Positions 1 to 5,004 of a DNA stretch of 5,004 nt are shown piece by piece; position 1 is the stretch's first letter; the number at the start of each line of letters is the position of its first letter. This stretch comes from Candidatus Dadabacteria bacterium (GTDB lineage: Bacteria; Desulfobacterota_D; UBA1144; Nemesobacterales; UBA2774): positions 1 to 5,004 of the forward strand of contig DAOVUC010000163.1 of NCBI GenBank assembly GCA_030632765.1, written 5' to 3'. The notes beneath the pieces were generated by a model. That model ran no database searches. It was not told the DNA's origin and worked only from the letters and a program-made list of their open reading frames with translations. The translations under genes were made by a program, and so were the position numbers.

Positions 1-939
1 GGTATGGTTTAACAAAAATACTCTTCCCGTGAAGAGAGGTTTATTGATGAGATAAATTCAGGAACTTACTGTGTAAAAAGCTCTTTTTTATGGAATGCGC
101 TTAAAAAGATTAATTCCAGAAATAAACAGGGCGAATATTACTTAACAGATATAGTAGAGTCTGCTCATAAGAATTCCTTGAATATTAATGGTGTGCTTGT
201 TTCAGACAGTGATGAAGTAACGGGTGTAAATGATCGGGCCGAGCTTTCATATGTTGAAAGTGTGTTAAAGTGGAGGGTAAATGAGAGTCTTATGCGCTCG
301 GGTGTTACTTTGATTGATCCCGATGCTACATATGTTTCTCCTGAGGTTAGAATTGGACGAGATACGACTATCTATCCTAACGCCCATATTTACGGAAAAA
401 CTCAAATAGGTAGTAAATGCGTTATCGGTCCTTCTACATGGATTGAAGACTCTAAATTTGGAAATGGAGTTACAGTTCGCGCGTCCTGTTATATTACCAA
501 CGCCTCAGTTAAAAATAATGTAAGCATTGGACCTTTTGCTCACATACGTCCGGAAGCGCAAATAATGGACGGAGCTAAGATCGGTAATTTTGTGGAAATA
601 AAGAAATCTAAAATTGGCCGTGGATCGAAAGGCTCTCACTTGTCATATGTAGGGGATGCGGTGTTGGGGAAAGACGTCAATATAGGAGCCGGTACGATTA
701 CTTGTAACTACGATGGTATTGAAAAGCACAAAACTGTAATTGAGGACAACGTATTTATAGGAAGCGACACAATGTTAGTTGCTCCGATTAAGATTGGTAA
801 GGGCGCTGCTACTGGGGCCGGATCAACAATTTCAAAAGACGTTCCGGAAGGCTCGCTCGCTATTGGAAGAGCTAGGCAAACTAATATTAAGGACTGGAAG
901 AGAAAGCCTAAGGATAAGGGGCGGAGTAAGGACAAGTAA
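1..939 (+). CDS. glmU: Bifunctional UDP-GlcNAc pyrophosphorylase / GlcN-1-P acetyltransferase GlmU, 5'-partial, with an in-frame stop near the window edge
   Basis: GlmU carries out the last two steps of cytoplasmic UDP-GlcNAc synthesis: acetylation of glucosamine-1-phosphate, then uridylyl transfer from UTP. The window begins inside the N-terminal uridylyltransferase domain. After the stop at 10-12 the frame is open from 13 to 936 and contains the EINSG and GEYYLTDIV segments of that domain, then a GVN that matches E. coli metal ligand N227. From about 330 a left-handed beta-helix of hexapeptide repeats follows. Counting from the TTG at 178, the acetyltransferase residues R124, K142, H154, Y157, N168, S196, A214 and R231 all match E. 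coli R333, K351, H363, Y366, N377, S405, A423 and R440 at a constant offset of 209, so there is no indel between E154 and R440. The tail is lysine-rich. The TTG at 178 would start after conserved catalytic-domain sequence and lacks a good Shine-Dalgarno, so I do not take it as the start; the true start lies upstream of the window. Identity is certain; intactness is not. Confidence 0.95.
10..12 (+). other. In-frame TAA inside glmU at the position of E. coli GlmU E154
   Basis: The glmU frame reads G-M-V-stop-Q-K-Y-S-S, where the family has an I/V-V-E-x-K-D-A motif. The stop is 15 codons before the conserved Asn of EINSG, the same spacing as E154 to N169 in E. coli. A T-to-G change at 10 restores GAA (Glu); the same change at 19 restores GAC (Asp) and at 22 restores GCT (Ala). 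I infer a sequence error or a recent nonsense lesion. The ancestral bases are assumed from the family motif, not observed. Confidence 0.85.
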
Positions 940-2772
940 ATGTGTGGAATCTTGGGATATATAGGGAATCAATCTAAAACAGTTGATGTATTGCTGCAAG
1001 GCTTAACCAGGCTCGAGTACCGCGGATATGATTCCTCCGGCATAGCCATAATCCAAGACGGCAGAGCTAGGGTATTCAAAAGTAAGGGAAAGCTCTCCAA
1101 ACTCAAAACTAAAGTTAAAAAGCACTCTCCCAAGGGACTCCTCGGTATAGGTCATACAAGGTGGGCAACTCACGGGGATGCGTCTCAAAAAAACGCCCAT
1201 CCCCATGTATCAGGCGGAACTTCAGTTGTACATAACGGAATTATCGAAAATTATTTAGAGCTTAAAAATGAGCTTAAAAAGAAAGGATTCAAATTTTACT
1301 CAGACACAGATACTGAAGTCATAGCTCACTTAATTGAGGATACGATTGAGGGCGGGCTCTGTTTTGAGGATGCGGCCAGGGCGGCTTTTGAGAGAATAGA
1401 GGGTTCATATGCGATTGCGGTAATTTCTGATAAGGATCCCGATAAGGTTATTGCCACACGAAAATTCTCACCGCTTATATTAGCAATAGGTGATCATGAG
1501 AACTATCTGGCCTCTGATGTCCCGGCCATCCTTCCATTTAGCCGTAAAGTGATTTATTTAGAGGATGGTGATGTTGCGGTGCTGGAGCGGGACACTATCA
1601 GTATCACAGATATAGACGGAAAACACGTGAGTAGAGATGTGCAAGAAATAAACTGGGATCCGATCTCTGCTGAGAAGTGTGGATACCGGCACTTTATGAT
1701 GAAAGAGATTTTTGAGCAGCCAAGAGCCGTCTTGGACACAATGCGGGGCAGGTTCTCAGAAGAAACTGGGGATGTGTATTTTGAGGGTCTGGATGCCTCT
1801 CTCTTTAAAAACGTTAACAGGATAGTAGCTCTTGCGTGCGGTACTTCTTATCATGCAAGCCTGATCGGCAAATATATGATCGAGAAAATCGCAAAGGTTT
1901 CAGTTGAAGTGGATATAGCTTCTGAATTTCGTTATAGGAAACCTATTCTTGATAATAAAACCCTTGCCATCGCCGTCTCGCAATCCGGGGAAACAGCGGA
2001 TACATCTGAAGCGCTACTGGAGGCAAAGGGGAGGGGCGCTACAACACTGTGCATTACAAATGTAATGATGAGCAAGATTGCTAGAGATGCAGATGGTGTA
2101 ATTTATACTCATGCAGGGCCTGAAATAGGGGTTGCGTCTACCAAAGCTTTTACCACCCAGCTCATTGCTTTTTATCTCTTCGCTATCTATTTGGGCAGGA
2201 TAAAAAAACAACTTACTAAAAAACAGTCTATAGAGATGATTAAAGAGGCGATAAGTATCCCTCAGTTAATCGAGATTACTCTTAAATTGGACGGCCGTAT
2301 TAAAGAGCTTGCAAAAGAGTTTTTTAAGTACAGAAATTTTCTATATCTTGGAAGGGGAATCAACCATCCAATCGCTTTTGAGGGAGCACTAAAACTAAAA
2401 GAGATCTCTTATATTCATGCCGAAGGTTATGCTGCCGGAGAGATGAAACATGGTCCTATTGCTCTCATCGATGAGGATATGCCGGTTGTTTTAATAGCCC
2501 CGGGTGATGGAGTAACATACAAGAAGATATTAGGAAATCTTCAGGAAGTTCGTGCTCGAAGGGGAAAGGTGATTTTTTTAACCTCTGATCCGGGTGCCCA
2601 GGAGTTACAGGGGATTGTCGATAAGGTAATAGAAGTTCCTGATTCCTCGTACCTTCTAAGCCCTATCATTTCTATAATTCCACTACAGCTTCTCGCCTAT
2701 CATATTGCAACGTACAAAGGAACAGACGTAGATCAGCCAAGAAACCTTGCAAAAGTTGTTACAGTAGAATAA
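940..2772 (+). CDS. glmS: Glutamine--fructose-6-phosphate aminotransferase (isomerizing), GlmS
   Basis: GlmS converts fructose-6-phosphate and glutamine to glucosamine-6-phosphate and glutamate, the committed step toward UDP-GlcNAc. At 610 residues it is full length (E. coli 609). The N-terminal class-II glutaminase domain (about 2-220) begins MCGILGYIG with nucleophile Cys2. It carries HTRWATHG at 72-79, the oxyanion-hole Asn99-Gly100, and SDTDTE at 121-126. The first sugar-isomerase (SIS) domain has CGTS at 300-303 and SQSGET at 347-352, which bind the sugar phosphate. The second SIS domain has EGALKLKEIS at 481-490 with Lys485 and Glu488, then His504 in the MKHGP motif. The C-terminal tail contains DQPRNLAKVVTVE with the conserved lysine at 605. 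All key residues are present. The ATG follows the glmU TAA with no gap; its Shine-Dalgarno TAAGGA (927-932, 7-nt spacer) lies inside glmU, so translational coupling is likely. There is no room for a glmS ribozyme leader. Confidence 0.98.
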   Translation: MCGILGYIGNQSKTVDVLLQGLTRLEYRGYDSSGIAIIQDGRARVFKSKGKLSKLKTKVKKHSPKGLLGIGHTRWATHGDASQKNAHPHVSGGTSVVHNGIIENYLELKNELKKKGFKFYSDTDTEVIAHLIEDTIEGGLCFEDAARAAFERIEGSYAIAVISDKDPDKVIATRKFSPLILAIGDHENYLASDVPAILPFSRKVIYLEDGDVAVLERDTISITDIDGKHVSRDVQEINWDPISAEKCGYRHFMMKEIFEQPRAVLDTMRGRFSEETGDVYFEGLDASLFKNVNRIVALACGTSYHASLIGKYMIEKIAKVSVEVDIASEFRYRKPILDNKTLAIAVSQSGETADTSEALLEAKGRGATTLCITNVMMSKIARDADGVIYTHAGPEIGVASTKAFTTQLIAFYLFAIYLGRIKKQLTKKQSIEMIKEAISIPQLIEITLKLDGRIKELAKEFFKYRNFLYLGRGINHPIAFEGALKLKEISYIHAEGYAAGEMKHGPIALIDEDMPVVLIAPGDGVTYKKILGNLQEVRARRGKVIFLTSDPGAQELQGIVDKVIEVPDSSYLLSPIISIIPLQLLAYHIATYKGTDVDQPRNLAKVVTVE

Positions 2773-2823
2773 TTTATACACTCTCAAAGATAGCATCTAA
2801 TGGGTCAAACTAAGGCTTTCCAG

Positions 2824-2850
2824 GCGTAATATTTATTTTTATGCTTTTTA
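2824..2850 (+). terminator. Weak terminator-like hairpin after glmS
   Basis: GCGTAA (2824-2829) can pair with TTATGC (2839-2844) around a 9-nt loop, with one G-U pair, and a run of T with one final A follows (2845-2850). Two more outer pairs, one of them G-U, would use part of that T run. The stem is short and AT-rich, so it may be chance in an AT-rich spacer. The rest of the 166-bp glmS-purD spacer (2773-2938) shows no clear promoter, RNA gene or repeat. Confidence 0.25.
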
Positions 2851-2938
2851 CGATATGAATATTTAAAAAGTTCCATTATCTGGTAAATTTACTGGGCTCA
2901 GGGAATTTAATAGCTAAAAATAAGAGGATCTTGATATT

Positions 2939-4213
2939 ATGAAAGTACTTGTAGTAGGCGGCGGAGGAAGAGAACATGCTTTGTGTTGGAAAATATCGCA
3001 AAGCCCTAATGTAAAGGCACTTTTTTGCGCCCCTGGAAATATAGGAATTTCAAAGCATGCTACTTGTGTGGATATAAAGGTAACAGATATTGATTCTATG
3101 GTTCGCTTTGCTAAAGCGGAAGAGATTGATCTCACTATTGTGGGTCCCGAGATTCCTTTATCGCTTGGGATCGTAGACAGATTCCAAGAAGAGAATCTTA
3201 ACATTTTCGGTCCCAATAAAGCTGCCGCTGAAATTGAAAGCAGTAAAGTGTATTCGAAAAACCTTATGAAAAAATATGATATACCGACAGCTTTCTTTTC
3301 AACTTTCTATGACTATGAAGAAGCTGTGAATTGGGTAAAAGAAGTTAAGCCTCCCCTGGTAATTAAGGCAGACGGGCTTGCGGCCGGAAAAGGGGTCATC
3401 ATCTGCCACACAGAGGATGAGGCTGTAGATGTACTAGATGATATAATGAGAAGTAAGATATTTGGAGATTCCGGGAACCAGGTTGTAATAGAGGAGTTTC
3501 TTCAAGGCGAAGAAGTATCCTTTATAGCTTTTACAGATGGGGAAAACGTTATACCTCTTGAATCTTCACAGGACCATAAAGCGCTTTTGGATGGAGACAA
3601 GGGCCCCAATACCGGAGGTATGGGTGCCTATTCACCTGCTCCGATTATCACTCCCGAGCTTCATGAGACGATAATGAATCAAGTAATGATACCAACGGTG
3701 AGGGCGCTAAAACAAGAAGGCCGGGAATATAAAGGAATATTATACGCCGGACTTATGATTGATGGTACTGATATTAAGGTCCTTGAATACAATTGCAGAT
3801 TCGGTGATCCTGAGGCTCAACCGCTCTTAATGAGAATGCGCTCTGACATAGTTCCTCTTATGAACACGATTTCTAAAGGAGGGGTAGCACAGGGAGATAT
3901 TCAGTGGTATGATAGAGCTTCGGTTTGCGTCGTTCTGGCTTCCAAGGGGTATCCTGGGGACTATAAAAAGGGTTTTCAAATAGACCGTATAGATGATGTT
4001 AATAATATGGACGGGGTTTTAGTTTTTCACTCAGGCACCTCCAAGGATGATAGTAATATCGTAGCAAATGGAGGGAGGGTGCTTGGTGTGACGGCTCTTG
4101 GTGATAGCATACCAGACGCAATTAGCGCTGTTTATAAAGCAGTTAACCATATCGATTGTGAATCGCTTTATTTTAGAACCGATATTGGGAAAAAAGCACT
4201 TAAATATATCTAA
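2939..4213 (+). CDS. purD: Phosphoribosylamine--glycine ligase (GAR synthetase), PurD
   Basis: PurD ligates glycine to 5-phosphoribosylamine using ATP, giving glycinamide ribonucleotide, the second step of de novo purine synthesis in the cytoplasm. At 424 residues it is full length (E. coli 429). The N-domain starts MKVLVVGGGGREHAL and includes GPEIPLSLGIVD at 69-80. The ATP-grasp region begins near FGPNKAAAEIESSK (90-103) and includes the nucleotide-binding VIKADGLAAGKGV at 141-153, EEFLQGEEVSF at 185-195 and SSQDHKALLDGDKGPNTGG at 209-227. The family signature RFGDPEAQ lies at 287-294, where the acidic residues are metal ligands. The C-domain has SKGYPGDY at 335-342 and a conserved end, YFRTDIG, at 411-417. 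AGAGGA (2923-2928) sits 10 nt before the ATG. The gene is a stand-alone monofunctional PurD; no purH, purN or purM appears beside it. Nothing seems damaged. Confidence 0.98.
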   Translation: MKVLVVGGGGREHALCWKISQSPNVKALFCAPGNIGISKHATCVDIKVTDIDSMVRFAKAEEIDLTIVGPEIPLSLGIVDRFQEENLNIFGPNKAAAEIESSKVYSKNLMKKYDIPTAFFSTFYDYEEAVNWVKEVKPPLVIKADGLAAGKGVIICHTEDEAVDVLDDIMRSKIFGDSGNQVVIEEFLQGEEVSFIAFTDGENVIPLESSQDHKALLDGDKGPNTGGMGAYSPAPIITPELHETIMNQVMIPTVRALKQEGREYKGILYAGLMIDGTDIKVLEYNCRFGDPEAQPLLMRMRSDIVPLMNTISKGGVAQGDIQWYDRASVCVVLASKGYPGDYKKGFQIDRIDDVNNMDGVLVFHSGTSKDDSNIVANGGRVLGVTALGDSIPDAISAVYKAVNHIDCESLYFRTDIGKKALKYI

Positions 4214-4214
4214 A

Positions 4215-4237
4215 AAACGTTGATTTAGATTACGTTT
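4215..4237 (+). repeat. Six-base inverted repeat just ahead of the Shine-Dalgarno of the unknown gene
   Basis: AAACGT (4215-4220) is the exact reverse complement of ACGTTT (4232-4237), with an 11-nt loop between. The right arm ends at the first base of the TGAGGAG ribosome binding site (4237-4243). No T run follows, so it is not a rho-independent terminator. It could shape access to the ribosome binding site or be chance. Confidence 0.3.
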
Positions 4238-4250
4238 GAGGAGTCATTAA

Positions 4251-4574
4251 ATGGCTGAAATTTGGTATTTGGAAATTGGTGTTGAAACTTTAGATAATGA
4301 AGTAAAACATGACCGCCCGTTTCTTGAATGTATTGATCTTTTAGAGATTCAGCCCGATGGGTGTAGCATTGAAATAGATACGATTCCCGATTTGTATACA
4401 GGTGATCCGGTCGTCGATATAGGTGGACGCGTAACTATATGTATTAGGGTTTTTCAGGCTGAATTAGATGGCATTGAGGACAACCGGTGGAAGCCCGGAT
4501 GGTACAAGTCTAAGGTTACTGTTATTGGTATGGCTAAGAAACTTAAAACAATTGGTAAAAAACATGTCTTGTAA
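4251..4574 (+). CDS. Uncharacterised 107-residue protein with acidic body and basic C-terminal tail
   Basis: I do not recognise this protein. It starts at an ATG with a strong Shine-Dalgarno, TGAGGAG (4237-4243), 7 nt upstream and 37 bp after purD, so it is probably translated and co-transcribed with purD. It has no signal peptide or membrane segment, so it should be cytoplasmic. Alternating hydrophobic and polar stretches (EIWYLEIGVE, CSIEIDTI, GRVTICIRV, SKVTVIGMA) suggest a mostly beta fold. Charge is sharply divided: residues 1-77 hold 19 Asp/Glu against 4 Lys/Arg, while 78-107 hold 9 Lys/Arg and no Asp/Glu, ending in the run MAKKLKTIGKKHVL. Cysteines at 27, 38 and 64 do not form a CxxC motif. 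An aromatic patch, RWKPGWY, is at 79-85. The basic tail could bind RNA, DNA or the ribosome, which is speculation. Position between purD and rpsL does not establish a function. Confidence 0.85.
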   Translation: MAEIWYLEIGVETLDNEVKHDRPFLECIDLLEIQPDGCSIEIDTIPDLYTGDPVVDIGGRVTICIRVFQAELDGIEDNRWKPGWYKSKVTVIGMAKKLKTIGKKHVL

Positions 4575-4576
4575 TC

Positions 4577-4606
4577 TTGACATCTAATAATTAATCTGGA
4601 TATATT
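4577..4606 (+). promoter_or_regulatory. Predicted sigma-70-type promoter for rpsL
   Basis: A perfect -35 hexamer TTGACA (4577-4582) is followed, after an 18-bp spacer, by TATATT (4601-4606), a five-of-six match to the -10 consensus. It begins two bases after the stop codon of the unknown gene. Transcription would start near 4613, giving a leader of roughly 27 nt before the rpsL GTG. Such a near-consensus site fits a highly expressed ribosomal-protein gene. Confidence 0.7.
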
Positions 4607-4617
4607 AGTTGGATTAA
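4584..4617. repeat. Overlapping inverted repeats across the rpsL -10 region
   Basis: CTAATA (4584-4589) is the reverse complement of TATTAG (4603-4608), which overlaps the -10 box. A second pair, TTAATC (4591-4596) and GATTAA (4612-4617), interleaves with it. They could form an operator or mutually exclusive hairpins, but each arm is only six bases in AT-rich DNA, so chance is a fair explanation. Confidence 0.25.
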
Positions 4618-4639
4618 CTTTTGAGGGAGACCAGTATTA

Positions 4640-5004
4640 GTGCCAACTATAAGTCAGCTAATTAGAGAAGGCAGAAAGAGAGCGAAAAAGAAGAGTAAGG
4701 CCCCCGCTCTGCAGAACTGTCCACAAAAAAGAGGGGTGTGTGTTAGGGTTTATACTACTACACCTAAAAAACCTAATTCCGCACTAAGAAAAGTTGCGCG
4801 TATTAGGCTTACAAACGGTATTGAAGTGACCGGTTATATCCCTGGTGAGGGCCATACTCTTCAGGAGCACTCTGTTGTTCTTGTAAGAGGTGGAAGGGTC
4901 AAGGATTTGCCGGGTGTCAGGTATCACATAGTAAGGGGTACACTAGACTCTACAGGCGTTGATAGCAGAAGACAAAGCAGGTCGAAGTATGGTGCTAAGA
5001 AACC
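4640..5004 (+). CDS. rpsL: 30S ribosomal protein S12, 3'-partial
   Basis: S12 is a 30S subunit protein at the decoding centre that helps control tRNA selection accuracy. The first 121 codons are present; E. coli S12 is 124 residues, so only a few codons are cut off by the window edge. The start is GTG: it gives the family-typical [10 protein letters not shown]-terminus, an in-frame TGA lies at 4622-4624, no other start falls between, and a purine-rich GAGGGAGA (4623-4630) sits 9 nt upstream. The signature KKPNSALR is at 43-50, and the conserved loop [14 protein letters not shown] is at 83-96. Lys43 and Lys88 (K42 and K87 in mature E. coli numbering), common sites of streptomycin-resistance mutations, are unchanged, and Asp89, the residue beta-methylthiolated by RimO in E. 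coli, is present. The gene has its own predicted promoter and in most bacteria is followed by rpsG, fusA and tuf. Confidence 0.98.
   Translation, partial: MPTISQLIREGRKRAKKKSKAPALQNCPQKRGVCVRVYTTTPKKPNSALRKVARIRLTNGIEVTGYIPGEGHTLQEHSVVLVRGGRVKDLPGVRYHIVRGTLDSTGVDSRRQSRSKYGAKK

Noticed and set aside
10..12. Reassignment of TAA as a sense codon
   Set aside because: glmU, glmS, purD and the 107-residue gene all end naturally at TAA at the expected protein lengths, so TAA works as a stop in this genome.
178..939. A separate acetyltransferase gene starting at TTG 178
   Set aside because: Sequence upstream in the same frame (13-177) encodes conserved GlmU uridylyltransferase segments, EINSG and GEYYLTD, with the correct spacing to the stop-replaced glutamate. 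There is no convincing Shine-Dalgarno before 178, and this start would fall inside the first domain.
880..940. glmS ribozyme or riboswitch ahead of glmS
   Set aside because: glmS begins directly at the glmU stop, so there is no non-coding leader to hold one.
2800..2829. Nine-codon ATG frame in the glmS-purD spacer
   Set aside because: Too short, with no good ribosome binding site and no leader-peptide character such as repeated regulatory codons.
708..3216. Several minus-strand and alternative-frame open stretches of 60-100 codons (for example 708-935, 1003-1206, 1554-1739, 2014-2211 and 2914-3216 on the minus strand, and 779-964 on the plus strand)
   Set aside because: All lie across or inside strongly conserved glmU, glmS or purD sequence in other frames; their translations show no recognisable motif.
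4766..4905. Streptomycin-resistance substitutions in S12
   Set aside because: Lys43, Lys88 and Pro91 (K42, K87 and P90 in mature E. coli numbering) are the usual wild-type residues.
1..5004. Mobile element, CRISPR array, tRNA or rRNA, or a defence system
   Set aside because: No transposase or integrase frame, no spaced direct repeats and no cloverleaf seen; nearly all of the window is conserved housekeeping coding sequence.

Overview
This is a bacterial housekeeping segment with every gene on the + strand. The order is glmU (5' end outside the window), glmS, purD, a 107-residue protein I do not recognise, and rpsL (last few codons outside the window). Split UDP-GlcNAc enzymes, a bacterial-type PurD and a bacterial S12 make it clearly bacterial. 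DNA is moderately AT-rich, genes are tightly packed, and all four complete reading frames end in TAA. GlmU and GlmS resemble Gram-negative (proteobacterial-like) homologues, but I cannot place the organism more precisely from these genes.

Positions 1-2772 hold the amino-sugar pair. GlmU ends in TAA and the glmS ATG follows with no base between them. GlmS makes glucosamine-6-phosphate from fructose-6-phosphate and glutamine. GlmM, not in this window, isomerises it to glucosamine-1-phosphate. GlmU acetylates and uridylylates that to UDP-GlcNAc, the precursor of peptidoglycan and lipopolysaccharide. The glmU frame has an in-frame TAA at 10-12, exactly where the family carries a substrate-binding glutamate (E. 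coli E154). Two neighbouring substitutions are also explained by G-to-T changes, so a sequence error or a very recent lesion is likelier than a real split gene.

A 166-bp AT-rich spacer (2773-2938), with only a weak terminator-like hairpin, separates glmS from purD. PurD makes glycinamide ribonucleotide in de novo purine synthesis. The unknown gene follows 37 bp later behind a strong Shine-Dalgarno sequence and is probably co-transcribed with purD. Its protein is acidic over its first 77 residues and purely basic over its last 30.

Two bases after the unknown gene lies a near-consensus sigma-70-type promoter (TTGACA, 18 bp, TATATT), which should drive rpsL and whatever str-operon genes lie beyond the window. 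The window reads as the junction between metabolic transcription units and a ribosomal-protein unit. I found no mobile element, CRISPR array, RNA gene or new multi-gene system. The points most worth a second look are the glmU stop, the unknown small protein, and the rpsL promoter region.
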